The notes beneath the pieces were generated by a model. That model worked only from the letters and a program-made list of their open reading frames with translations, was not told the DNA's origin and did no database searches. Made by a program: the position numbers and the translations under genes. Below are positions 50,841 through 59,662 of a stretch of DNA of 64,000 bases, one piece after another (within the stretch, counting starts at the first letter, position 1; every line of letters starts with the position of its first letter). Location: positions 138,803 through 202,802 of the forward strand of contig JBLIGQ010000001.1 of assembly GCA_047636995.1 (NCBI GenBank). Direction: 5' to 3'. This DNA is from JAQWQB01 sp047636995 (GTDB lineage Bacteria > Bacteroidota > Bacteroidia > Flavobacteriales_D > Sanyastnellaceae).

Positions 50841-53800
50841 TTAATCTACCAGCAATGTCTGAACAAGTTTATTTTGTTCACCAAAAAACTCAATGGTATA
50901 GACTCCTGCTTGTAAATCTGGCAGTGCAATTTCCAAGTTTGTAAACCCGATACCGATTTCTGTTGAGACGGTTTCAAGCACTCTCTTGCCCAGTGCATCA
51001 TAGATCGAAACCACTACCACATCAGATGTAGGAGTTACAATGCGAAGGTTGATCGTTCCGCCGGAAGTAGCCGGATTGGGGAAAACTGCTGCAACTTCAA
51101 AGGGGACAATTAAACCCGCACACAACTGATTGTTGTGGGGCGTTTCCTCAACGGGAAATGAACTCACGGCATTGATTTCAGCGCAAACATAAGCATCTGT
51201 TTGATCGGTAGGCTGCACACGCGATGTCAAGGTATAAATGGCCGATGCGCCCGGCATAATGTTAAGCAAAAGTTCTTCACCCACAGGAGTACCATTCCCT
51301 TGTTGCACGCTCACATTGGCTAGATCTACGAGGTAATTCCCAAAGTTCACCACCGCTATGGTCGTTTGAATACCGAAAGGCGTTTCTTCCAGATAAAGCT
51401 GTTCGATGCTTAAATCTAAGCGCGGTTCAATTAGGCTGATTTCCTGTTCTGATGTGCCTATACAACCATAAACATTGGTGGCTTGAAGGCTGATGGAAAG
51501 CGTTCCTTCCTCTAAATACGTGTGCACGGGGTCAAATTGACTGCTACTCTGTGCATCACCGAAATTCCACAAATAGGTTTCAGCGTTGGGTGTTAAGTTG
51601 ACGAAGGTCACATCCAACGGGGGCAAGCCTATGGCCGGATCAAATGAAAAATCAGGTTCAGGCAATTCGAAAACAGGGATTTGCAAAGACTGTTCGTCTT
51701 GACATCCGTTTTCACTTGTGACGGTTAAAGTCACTTGAAAGAACTCTGAAGATGGGAAAGTGACCTCAGACACTTCGCCTTCAAACGTCCCCATTGCTTC
51801 GACCTCCCAAACCCATGATATTACAGGATCAGAACCACTTTCTCCCGTTGAAATCAATGCAAAAGGAGTGTTAACACAGGCATTTGAAACGGCGAAAGCA
51901 GCAAAAGGCGGCGAAAGCACTTCGGCGTCTGCGGTAGCAAGAGCAGAACAACCATTGACGGCCGTTACCTGAAGCTCAATGGGATAGTTTTCTGCGGCAG
52001 CATATAAGTGCTGAGGCGAAGCCTGGCTAGAAGAAGTATTGTCTCCAAAGAACCAGACGTACGTAGCAATTCCTCCTGCGCCATTGATGTCTACCGTTAA
52101 TTCAGGAAGGGTTAAATTCCCTAAACAGGTTGTTGGGACGGTTAAGTCAATAATGGGCGAAGGTGCCACATTGATCAGTTGTGCCAAGGTTGAAGTGCAT
52201 CCCGCATTTGAGGTCAGCGTCAACGATACTTCTTCAAATCCGGCTGTCTGCGGAATGAATTCAGCCCAAACACCTTCTGAGGTTTCGCCCTGAAAACTCC
52301 AATCAACCCCAAAGATGGAACCCTCAGCAATTTGGGGAGTTGTGCTAAAAAGAATCGGATTTCCTTCGCAGGCCTGTGTATTAATGATGTTGCCTGAAGG
52401 CGAAGGATAAACTTGGAGTTGGACCAGGGCGGTTGTGCTGCACCCAGACTCAAGCACTACTTCACAGCTAAAGTTTTGCAGGCCGAAACCTGTGGATGTG
52501 TATTCAACTACTTGTCCGTTCTGGGTGGTTGCGTCAGGAAAAGTCCAGTCCCAAGACACAATCGGACTGTCACCACCGGCCGAACCGTTGAAAGTTTGAT
52601 TCGTATTCTGACAGACTACCGCTGGAGGTAAAATCACCACTTCGGGCGCGGTTCCAATGACCGTTACCACAATGGTATCCTGGGCTAAACATCCATTCTC
52701 GTTTTGGGCTTCGACCCAGTAATTGCCCGTTTCTGATATCACAAATGACGGACTCAACGTTTCATCTTGCCAGAGAATGGACTCTTCTAGCACCCCTTCG
52801 CCCAAAAGCGAAATGGTATTTCCAGCGCACAATTCAACGTCGGCACCGAGTGTTGTATTCAGCGAAAAGTCATCCATTCCAACCTCAAAAGAAGCCGAGG
52901 TATAAGCGCAGCCATTGTCATCTGTAATAGTCAATCCATACGTTCCAGCGACGGTGAACCAGCTTTGTGAAGATTCATTTTCGTTTCCCCAATCAAAAAC
53001 ATATGACTCCCCATCTAGGCCTGTATCCCAAAGCACACTATCTCCAAAACAAATGCTATTGATTTCAGGAGGGGCAAGGCTTCCAGGATAAGTCACTTGG
53101 ACAGTGTCTGCCAATGTGCGTCCGAAAACATCTGTCACTTCAACCCAATAAGAACCACTTTCATTCACGAAAATACTGCTCGTTTCATCACCCGTGCTCC
53201 AGAGATACGATTCAAATCCGTCTGAAGCGAACAGCTCCGTTTCACACACCCCATAAGGGATTTCTGTGTCTTGGGTCAGGGCGAATTCAGGCGTATACTT
53301 TTCAAAGAGGTAATTTTCAATAGCGGTAACTTCTTCTGGCGAAAGAGGCTGATCGTAGATGATCAATTCTGCAAGATCACCATCCCACATCCGGTCACCG
53401 AAGGTCCGGTCAAAAGAGAACCGATTCGCGCTTACGTTTCCGTCTGTTACTAGGGAAACCAAGCTATAATTTGAAGGCAAGGGTGTTTCTTCCCCATTGA
53501 CATCTGCAGCATTGAGCTTCGTTGAACCATCGCGAATGAACTGGTTCGAAAAGGTGGGATGCCAAATTTTGTAATCTACTTCACGGTGGAAATCGAACAA
53601 AGTGGAATGGCAAAGGAGCGGCACGCGGTCATCTCCCGCATCTGCATCTTCTTTGATGACCCAAAATACTGTTCGGATGTTGGTCAGCTCTGCGAAATTC
53701 ATGCGATCATCATCGCCATCAAAGCGAATAACAGGGAGTCCGTTCAATTCATTCTCAATCAGCAGCGGCTTGAACGCATTGCTATTTTGTACAAGTTCCT

Positions 53801-53966
53801 GACCGTTCCCGCTTTGATCAGTCCACATTTCAACCTGCATGGCTCCGTTGACAATGACACCTGCATCTGCCTTTACCCACATTTGCAGCCCGGCGAAATC
53901 TGATGGCAGTTGAGCCAGCAGCGCGCAATGGAACAGAAGAAGGGTTGAGAGCAGTAATATTCGCAT
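50841..53966 (-). CDS. Large secreted PKD-domain protein with T9SS type A sorting domain
   Basis: A 1041-residue protein. Signal peptide 1-18 (ending ALLAQ). Residues ~20-230 look like a concanavalin/LamG-type lectin-like domain (LQMWVKADAGVIVNGAMQVE, VIRFDGDDDRMNF, GDLAELIIYDQPLSPEEV). Then come several PKD/Ig-like repeats with the hallmark WDWTFPD, WFFGDNTSSSQASPQHLY and WNFGDAQSSSQFDPVHTY. A CARDB-like region (LYLEETPFGIQTTIAVVNFG) precedes the sorting domain at ~965-1041 (VFPNPATSGG ... VSIYDALGKRVLE ... LQAGVYTIEFFGE). It is exported by the T9SS and probably attached to the cell surface, perhaps binding polysaccharide. No catalytic domain seen. Confidence 0.88.
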   Translation of the reverse strand: MRILLLSTLLLFHCALLAQLPSDFAGLQMWVKADAGVIVNGAMQVEMWTDQSGNGQELVQNSNAFKPLLIENELNGLPVIRFDGDDDRMNFAELTNIRTVFWVIKEDADAGDDRVPLLCHSTLFDFHREVDYKIWHPTFSNQFIRDGSTKLNAADVNGEETPLPSNYSLVSLVTDGNVSANRFSFDRTFGDRMWDGDLAELIIYDQPLSPEEVTAIENYLFEKYTPEFALTQDTEIPYGVCETELFASDGFESYLWSTGDETSSIFVNESGSYWVEVTDVFGRTLADTVQVTYPGSLAPPEINSICFGDSVLWDTGLDGESYVFDWGNENESSQSWFTVAGTYGLTITDDNGCAYTSASFEVGMDDFSLNTTLGADVELCAGNTISLLGEGVLEESILWQDETLSPSFVISETGNYWVEAQNENGCLAQDTIVVTVIGTAPEVVILPPAVVCQNTNQTFNGSAGGDSPIVSWDWTFPDATTQNGQVVEYTSTGFGLQNFSCEVVLESGCSTTALVQLQVYPSPSGNIINTQACEGNPILFSTTPQIAEGSIFGVDWSFQGETSEGVWAEFIPQTAGFEEVSLTLTSNAGCTSTLAQLINVAPSPIIDLTVPTTCLGNLTLPELTVDINGAGGIATYVWFFGDNTSSSQASPQHLYAAAENYPIELQVTAVNGCSALATADAEVLSPPFAAFAVSNACVNTPFALISTGESGSDPVISWVWEVEAMGTFEGEVSEVTFPSSEFFQVTLTVTSENGCQDEQSLQIPVFELPEPDFSFDPAIGLPPLDVTFVNLTPNAETYLWNFGDAQSSSQFDPVHTYLEEGTLSISLQATNVYGCIGTSEQEISLIEPRLDLSIEQLYLEETPFGIQTTIAVVNFGNYLVDLANVSVQQGNGTPVGEELLLNIMPGASAIYTLTSRVQPTDQTDAYVCAEINAVSSFPVEETPHNNQLCAGLIVPFEVAAVFPNPATSGGTINLRIVTPTSDVVVVSIYDALGKRVLETVSTEIGIGFTNLEIALPDLQAGVYTIEFFGEQNKLVQTLLVD

Positions 53967-54178
53967 GGCTTAAAGTTCGTGATTCATTTCCAGACTTGAG
54001 GGTTGAGCTATTTTCTTATTAACGGGATTCTGTGAAGCGTAAGGACGAGGTGAAAAAGGACTGGTACCTATGGATTATTACTCGCCCCTTCCCTATGCAA
54101 AGTTCCGAACCAAATCAACACCCCCAACATCAACTTTGTAGACGTGCCGAAGAACTTTGTGGATGACTGCAAGGGTAG

Positions 54179-54272
54179 TTAGATTTTAGTGGTTAAAATT
54201 AGCGCTTAGCATCTCGCTGGTGGCCATTTAAGAACTAAATTCTAAGGGCTAAACACTAAGTGCTGTTTCTAA
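54179..54272. repeat. Seven-base-periodic TTAGnnn / CTAAnnn inverted repeat region
   Basis: In the 321-base gap before the glycosyltransferase gene, TTAG (or TTAA) begins at 54179, 54186, 54193, 54199 and 54206, then CTAA begins at 54235, 54242, 54249 and 54256, exactly seven bases apart, with one more at 54269. The two halves are inverted with respect to each other. The rest of the gap (53967-54178) shows nothing I can name. Confidence 0.6.
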
Positions 54273-54287
54273 TCAGTAGCTTGCCCC

Positions 54288-55565
54288 ATGCAAAAATTGC
54301 TCTTGCTATCATACCACTTCCCTGACCTGAATGTGATTGCATCTCAGCGTGCGGCGGCCTTTGCCAAATATTTGCCAGATCACGGATTTGAAGTGACGGT
54401 AATCACCTTGGATTGGGAGGTTGTTGCACCAAATGTGCATGTTGTTAAACTGGGAAAAGGGCATACAATATCAACGTATGAGCAAGCCACCGTTCACCGA
54501 ATCAAAACACCAATTGCCATTGAAGCCAAGTGGCCTTCTAAGCTAGGAATTGTTCAAGGGTGGACGAAAGGGGAATTTGAAGGCGAAGCAGGAAAAGCCT
54601 ACTATGAGCTGTTCCGAAAGCATCTTCGCACGCTTCTTAAAACAGAGAGATTCGATCTACTGCTGGGTGTTTTTAGTCCGCACCACCATTTAAAAATGTG
54701 CTACGAACTGCACAAAGAGTTCGGCATTCCTTACCACCTTGATTTTCGCGATTTATGGTCGAACCGGATTGCGATGAGCGGATACAAACCGTCTCCGGTT
54801 GAGAAAATCCAAGATGCATTTATTCGTAAACATTGGAAGAAATGGTTGAACGCGGCTGAGAGCTTTAGCATCACCAGTGAACCATGGCGCAACTACCTTT
54901 CAATGCTCACAACAACTCCTGGCATTGAAGTTCGGAACGGATTTGTATCCGAGGAGTTTGGCGAAGTAAAACCTACAACATTTGACCGCTTCACAGTGGC
55001 CTACACGGGTTCCATTTACCTCTCTCAAAAACTAGAAATTTTCCTAGAAGGTTTTGATCAGTTTTGTAAAACTCACCCCAATTCCCAGGTGCTTTTTTTG
55101 GGCAGTGAAGTGGCTTCAGAAGGAGGTGACCCCACTGCACGACATACCGATTTATCTGCGCTGATTTCTGCATACCTGTCTCCAGAACAGTTCGTATTAA
55201 CAGCTCGCAAACCACGTGCAGAAGCACTTTCCGCAATGAAAGGTGCTGACGTCCTCTTATTTTGTGCAATTCCTGAACTCAGTGGCTGGTACAGTGGGAA
55301 ATTCTTGGAATACTTGGGGAGTGGGACTCCTGTTTTAGTTTGTCCGCCAGATGAAGATGTGTTGATTGAGGCCATCACTAAAACGGGTGCGGGATTGATT
55401 GCCAACTCGCCAAAAGAGGTTGTAGCCGCGCTTGAACGGATGATGAAACTAGATCTGCCTCTTCGGAATGAGGAAGTGGTTAAGTCGTATTCTAGGGAAG
55501 CGCAGGTAAGGAAGTTGGCGAAGTTCTTCGACTCTGCTTCGCAGGGTCGTGAGGGTATGAGCTGA
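54288..55565 (+). CDS. Family 4-like glycosyltransferase
   Basis: A 425-residue GT-B enzyme. The N-terminal half has LLLSYHFPDLNVIASQRAAA and KYLPDHGFEVTVITLDW, typical of GT4 WbuB-like enzymes, and IPYHLDFRDLWSNRIAM. The C-terminal half has FTVAYTGSIYLSQKLEIFLE, KGADVLLFCAIPELSGWYSG and KFLEYLGSGTPVLVCPPD, the nucleotide-sugar-binding region. Donor and acceptor unknown; probably surface polysaccharide. The last ~11 residues (DSASQGREGMS) are encoded by a palindromic repeat (55530-55548), so the C-terminus looks modified by a repeat. It is isolated, with opposite-strand genes on both sides. Confidence 0.87.
   Translation: MQKLLLLSYHFPDLNVIASQRAAAFAKYLPDHGFEVTVITLDWEVVAPNVHVVKLGKGHTISTYEQATVHRIKTPIAIEAKWPSKLGIVQGWTKGEFEGEAGKAYYELFRKHLRTLLKTERFDLLLGVFSPHHHLKMCYELHKEFGIPYHLDFRDLWSNRIAMSGYKPSPVEKIQDAFIRKHWKKWLNAAESFSITSEPWRNYLSMLTTTPGIEVRNGFVSEEFGEVKPTTFDRFTVAYTGSIYLSQKLEIFLEGFDQFCKTHPNSQVLFLGSEVASEGGDPTARHTDLSALISAYLSPEQFVLTARKPRAEALSAMKGADVLLFCAIPELSGWYSGKFLEYLGSGTPVLVCPPDEDVLIEAITKTGAGLIANSPKEVVAALERMMKLDLPLRNEEVVKSYSREAQVRKLAKFFDSASQGREGMS
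55530..55548. repeat. Palindromic repeat unit inside the glycosyltransferase 3' end
   Basis: GACTCTGC (55530-55537), TTC, GCAGGGTC (55541-55548): an 8-pair stem with one wobble. Its core matches the elements at 55571 and 57440. Confidence 0.55.
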
Positions 55566-55570
55566 GTTTG

Positions 55571-55616
55571 GTGAAAAAGCTGCGACCCTGTTTCACAAGG
55601 TCTGGGGTGCGGTGGT
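55571..55616 (+). repeat. Dispersed palindromic element, copy A
   Basis: Contains AAAAAGCTGCGACCCTG (55574-55590), then a 5-base loop and CAAGGTC (55596-55602), giving a GACCCTG/CAAGGTC stem with one mismatch. It aligns over about 45 bases with copy B on the opposite strand at 57440-57490. It starts six bases after the glycosyltransferase stop and could serve as a weak hairpin. Confidence 0.6.
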
Positions 55617-55667
55617 ATTTAGGAAATGAAGTAAGTTCACTCGAACCTGTCATTGTGGTCTGCTTCC

Positions 55668-57353
55668 CTACCTCACAGTTATCTTTTGGTGTATTACTTC
55701 TTCTTGAAGATTAACGAGCTCTAAGATGTACATACCTGCCGGCAATGCTGAAAGATCAAATGCATTGTATTCATTCACCATTTCATCAACAGACAACATC
55801 AATCTACCTTCGGCATTGTAAAGCGCGAGTGATGAATTCAACCATTCTTGCGTCAGGTTAACGGTAAGTTGATCATCTACTGGATTGGGGTAGATCTCGA
55901 TATCCGTTGGAACTCTTGTTTCTTCAACTTCACGAACTTCAACTGGAAAGTAAATGCGCGGAACGATACAAAATGGGTTGTTCGTCTCTTTAACCGAAAC
56001 CATCATCACACCTAGGCCTGTCCACATTACTTCAATTTGCGCTGTGCCATAGCCGTTCACTACTTCAGCGCCTTGCACACTCCATTCATATTCTGTGCCT
56101 GCTGCAGATGGATAGCTATACGTGTAAAAAATGTTTGGAGCAACGATCGCCTCTCCACTTATGGTAAAAGACTCTAGGTACCTGCACACCGAACTATCTT
56201 CACATACTGCAGCGCTATTGTAATTGCATGCCTCTACATCAAGGCAACCCGGATAATCGCACAAACTGTTGTCTATGCAATCAACTTCAGGGCTGTACTC
56301 GCATGCATTCGGATCATTGCATTCGGCAAAAAGACAACTTCCATCGTTGCATCCAGCATCAGGATCGAAATTACAAGCATTTGAGTTGTTACATCCTGGA
56401 TAGTCACAAATCGAATCATCCGGACAATCAACAATCAAGGCATAATTACAAGCCTCAGGGTCTGTGCAGTCGGGGTAGATACAACTTCCGCTCAAATTGC
56501 AGCCTGCTTCTGGATCGAAATTACATGCATTGATGCTACAACAGCCAGGAAAGGTACACAACTCATTGTCGCCGCTTGTATATTGCTCATAGTTGCACGC
56601 TTCTGGGTCATTACAGCCAACTACTGGCGGACAAGAGCCATCAGGAACGGTAGCGTCAGGATCATAATTGTCGTAGTCCGGGTTCGTGCAACCTGCATAG
56701 ATATCAGTTAGACATAGGTATTGATGATCCAGATCCGAGCCATCACCATCAATAAAGCATTGCACTCCTGTGCAGAAGCTGAATTTCCCATTGGTCGTAA
56801 TTTGTAAGATTGGCACTGAGTTCGACTCCCCTCCATTAATTCCTTCACTTTGATTTAGGACAAAAAACACACCATCCTGAATGTATAAATCGCACGTATT
56901 GGTGGGCACGTCTCCCAAGGTTGTATAAAAATTATACTCCGCCTCGAACTCATGCTGCAGCACCGGATTGCAATCTGGCATGTAACCAATCGTTAGAAAT
57001 GTGTCGAAGCACACATCCTGCAAGTCTTCGTATTCTCCCAATGAAAGCAGGTCAAATCCCATGTTGACTCCATATAAAGGATGGTCATAACAGTCTTCGT
57101 CATAGGTGATGAACATGGGGCCGCCTTGCCAAGAATTATCTTGCGCATAGAGTGCAATAATTCTATCGGTTGGAGAAGTGACTTCAACAGAAATAATGTA
57201 GGTGATGTATTCTTCTGGATTCTCGAGTTCGGTGTAAACCAAATCTCCGTAAGGATGTGAGATGATATGTTCGACGGAAAGCCCCACAATTTGTGCCATT
57301 GAAGCGAATGGTAAAACAAGAAAAAGCACTAACAGATGGAATCGACTCAGCAT
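55668..57353 (-). CDS. Secreted protein with Cys-rich ACNY repeats and T9SS sorting domain
   Basis: A 561-residue protein. Signal peptide 1-20 (ending ASMAQ). An N-terminal beta domain of ~210 residues (ISHPYGDLVYTELENPEEYI, NVFYTT-like strands) is followed at ~235-390 by eight or so short repeats with C and ACNY/ACNF: CNDPEACNYEQY, CSINACNFDPEAGC, CTDPEACNYALIVDC, CNNSNACNFDPDAGC, CNDPNACEYSPEVDC, CLDVEACNYNSAAVC. Then a PKD-like unit (GTEYEWSVQGAEVVNGYGTA) and a sorting tail (DIEIYPNPVDDQLTVNL ... LPAGMYILELVNLQEE). The cysteines should form disulphides outside the cell. Function unknown; the repeat type is known from other Flavobacteriales. Flanked by palindromic elements. Confidence 0.85.
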   Translation of the reverse strand: MLSRFHLLVLFLVLPFASMAQIVGLSVEHIISHPYGDLVYTELENPEEYITYIISVEVTSPTDRIIALYAQDNSWQGGPMFITYDEDCYDHPLYGVNMGFDLLSLGEYEDLQDVCFDTFLTIGYMPDCNPVLQHEFEAEYNFYTTLGDVPTNTCDLYIQDGVFFVLNQSEGINGGESNSVPILQITTNGKFSFCTGVQCFIDGDGSDLDHQYLCLTDIYAGCTNPDYDNYDPDATVPDGSCPPVVGCNDPEACNYEQYTSGDNELCTFPGCCSINACNFDPEAGCNLSGSCIYPDCTDPEACNYALIVDCPDDSICDYPGCNNSNACNFDPDAGCNDGSCLFAECNDPNACEYSPEVDCIDNSLCDYPGCLDVEACNYNSAAVCEDSSVCRYLESFTISGEAIVAPNIFYTYSYPSAAGTEYEWSVQGAEVVNGYGTAQIEVMWTGLGVMMVSVKETNNPFCIVPRIYFPVEVREVEETRVPTDIEIYPNPVDDQLTVNLTQEWLNSSLALYNAEGRLMLSVDEMVNEYNAFDLSALPAGMYILELVNLQEEVIHQKITVR

Positions 57354-57439
57354 GCTACACGGTTAAGATCAAGACTAAGTTAGTTAAAATGAAGTCGTTT
57401 TAGGTTGCCCAGTGAGGCGACCCCGCATTACAGATCTAA

Positions 57440-57490
57440 CAAACCACACCACTTCTGACCCTGTGGAGCAGGGTCGCAGCTTTTTTACCC
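57440..57490 (-). repeat. Dispersed palindromic element, copy B
   Basis: On the minus strand AAAAAAGCTGCGACCCTG, loop CTCCA, CAGGGTC: a perfect 7-pair stem (plus-strand arms 57457-57463 and 57469-57475). It begins at the stop codon of the next minus-strand gene (57485) and is an inverted copy of the element at 55571. The two copies bracket the Cys-rich T9SS gene. Confidence 0.6.
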
Positions 57491-58894
57491 AAGCAACCGC
57501 GCAGGGTTGAAAGCCACACCATCAACGTAATGCATACTACCATCCCCCTCTAAAAACCCTTCACCCAGTACCCCTGGCCATTGCTCATTCCCTAAGAAAA
57601 CGCGCATCCACCCTTTGTCTAAATAAGTATTGTAGTAATCAAATCCGTTGGTGCTAGTGAGCAAAGTAGGCACTTGAAAATCAAGGGCTTCTAAGGCCAC
57701 TGTAGACTGCCTTGTAACGTGTACTTTAGATTGTGACAGCAGTTCAAATATGGGAAGCGAATTAGCGTCTTTTACTTCGTAATTGGTGATGCCCGCTGCC
57801 TGAAGTTCCGTTTCTACTTCTTTCAATCGGTGGAGTGCGCGGGGGTGCATTCGCACGTACCAGCGGTAATCCGGATTGGCCTTCATGGCGAATAAGACCT
57901 GTTCATCCAACAGAGATTCAGAGATGCCTAAAGTGTACAAAATAGTGAATGGATGCTCCTTCGCCGAAGGCTGCTGAACCTCTTCTTTCCAAAACTCCAT
58001 CCACTGGTTGCCCATAAGCTGGTGCTTGGTGCGCTCAGGATCAAAAGATTGAGAGGTCTGGTCAATATCAGCTTGGGTGTAGTGCCAAAACCGTGAGGGC
58101 AAATAGGTGTAAGCCGAAGGTGGAATGCCGCGGTAGCCATTGTACGCAAAGTGGTATGCCCCTTGCACGCCATGCTGCACGTCTACTGCAGGAATCCCCA
58201 GTTCATTTGCTGCGCGAAGAGCTCCAAACAAAACGGGATCATAAAAGGCACTTACGAAAAGCACTTTCGCTTCAGTCTCCTCTAAAATTGCTTTGAACAT
58301 AGGCACAGATGCCTCTACAATATCCAGCCAATACGCCACATTCTCTGGGTGGAAATAGGTATCACTAAAGAGCTCCTGCATCTCTTTACACCAGACATAC
58401 ATCCCGCCTGACCACTTGTTTCTGCTTGACCCGCGGGCCAAGCGCGATTCTTCCAACCTGCTGAGTAGAGAGTAGGTAGGGCTGTAATAAGATGCTTTTA
58501 AATTATCCTCACTGAACAAGGCTTCAAGGTGAATGCCTTTCTGCGGTGCCAGAAAATGATGCAGGGGATCTAAATACCGATTGAAGGCTTTTCCCTCAAC
58601 CATGTCTGTGCGGTGCGATGGGTGAGCCAGCGTCAGAAAGTCAACTTTCTCTAAGTGATTCATGTTTCCTTCAGCACTTTGCATGCGGGGAATGGCACGT
58701 TTGGACATCCACCGTTTGTACCAGCGGGGCTGACGCGAAGGGGTCATCGAATCTGGGTTCAATTCACGAAGGCGGTAAGCGGTGTAAATGCGCAAAATAG
58801 GCCACACGCAGATGCCATCCACGGTGAGTTCATCCAAAGGCGTTAAGTCTTCAACGCCCTTTAACAGCTGCATTAAGTCTTTCGCCTCGCGCAT
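57485..58894 (-). CDS. Probable GT-B-type glycosyltransferase of the polysaccharide export operon
   Basis: A 469-residue cytosolic protein without membrane helices. A Rossmann-like half contains EAKVLFVSAFYDPVLFGALR, then ANELGIPAVDVQHGVQGAYH. The second half has FTILYTLGISESLLDEQVLF, YRWYVRMHPRALHRL and IFELLSQSKVHVTRQSTVAL, resembling the H-P-R and S-x-x-x-E regions of capsule-type or CDP-glycerol-transferase-like enzymes. I cannot name the family exactly. It is the last gene of the Wzm-Wzt operon; its ATG directly follows the PhyH stop (no gap). It probably extends or modifies the exported polymer. Confidence 0.65.
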   Translation of the reverse strand: MREAKDLMQLLKGVEDLTPLDELTVDGICVWPILRIYTAYRLRELNPDSMTPSRQPRWYKRWMSKRAIPRMQSAEGNMNHLEKVDFLTLAHPSHRTDMVEGKAFNRYLDPLHHFLAPQKGIHLEALFSEDNLKASYYSPTYSLLSRLEESRLARGSSRNKWSGGMYVWCKEMQELFSDTYFHPENVAYWLDIVEASVPMFKAILEETEAKVLFVSAFYDPVLFGALRAANELGIPAVDVQHGVQGAYHFAYNGYRGIPPSAYTYLPSRFWHYTQADIDQTSQSFDPERTKHQLMGNQWMEFWKEEVQQPSAKEHPFTILYTLGISESLLDEQVLFAMKANPDYRWYVRMHPRALHRLKEVETELQAAGITNYEVKDANSLPIFELLSQSKVHVTRQSTVALEALDFQVPTLLTSTNGFDYYNTYLDKGWMRVFLGNEQWPGVLGEGFLEGDGSMHYVDGVAFNPARLLG

Positions 58895-59662
58895 CTAGGG
58901 TTGAACTAAGAGGTTCTGAAAATTCGAATTGATGTGCGGAAGGTAGTAATTGGTCATCGCATACCGTACCCCTTTCTGAATGGGCATTCCTCTGTGAATT
59001 CCGCGGGTATCTACCAAAATGAGTGTCCCGGCTTTGGCTGTAAATCGCTCTGCGGGTTGCTTGACTAATTTCGGTGCTATCTCTTCTTCTGTAAAGCGAT
59101 TCTGGTGCTGGTCGAAATGAAATTTCACCTCATCAGTCACCAAGGTTTTTGCCCGGTGGCTTCCCTTAATGTACTGGAACGGACCGTTCTCTTCTGCCAC
59201 ATCAGTCAAATAAAGTATGGCTTTGAACTGGTGATTGGCAGCGCTGTCTCTATGCCAACCCCCGCCCGATCCTAAGTTGGATTCTGTGGCGTAAATGCGG
59301 TTCGCCATCAAAAAACCCATGCCATTTGGACGGGCTTCATAGGCCGTTGCTAGCGCTTGCAACTCCTCGTCTTCCCAAAAAGCAGCCAATGTAGCATCCA
59401 GCTTTTCAGCACCAAAAAGGCGTTGATCTGCGCCGTCTTCAGATTTCCACGCTTGGTCTTTGTATGTTTCTAATAAGGTGTCTAGGGTGTTTCGCGCAGC
59501 AGCACATTGCTCAGCAGTCCAATATTCTTCCACCACAATGACGCCGTCTTTGTTCACAGATTCAAGCATGGTTTTCCCGGCTGAAGGCAGTCCCTTGAAA
59601 TTTGGGTTCTGTTCTTTCAGCAAGTTTTTTAATTCGTGTTTGAAGTAATTGATTCTTTCCAC
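58895..59662 (-). CDS. PhyH-family dioxygenase of the polysaccharide export operon
   Basis: A 255-residue Fe(II)/2-oxoglutarate dioxygenase-like protein. Iron ligands: H-x-D in GGGWHRDSAANHQFKAILYL and a distal His in LVDTRGIHRGMPIQKGVRY with the 2-oxoglutarate-binding Arg a few residues further. NGPFQYIKGSHRAKTLVTDE is a family segment. Its place between an FkbM methyltransferase and a glycosyltransferase suggests it hydroxylates a sugar or lipid component of the exported polymer. It starts at the last base of the FkbM gene. It is not closely similar to the PhyH protein at 18458. Confidence 0.82.
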   Translation of the reverse strand: MERINYFKHELKNLLKEQNPNFKGLPSAGKTMLESVNKDGVIVVEEYWTAEQCAAARNTLDTLLETYKDQAWKSEDGADQRLFGAEKLDATLAAFWEDEELQALATAYEARPNGMGFLMANRIYATESNLGSGGGWHRDSAANHQFKAILYLTDVAEENGPFQYIKGSHRAKTLVTDEVKFHFDQHQNRFTEEEIAPKLVKQPAERFTAKAGTLILVDTRGIHRGMPIQKGVRYAMTNYYLPHINSNFQNLLVQP

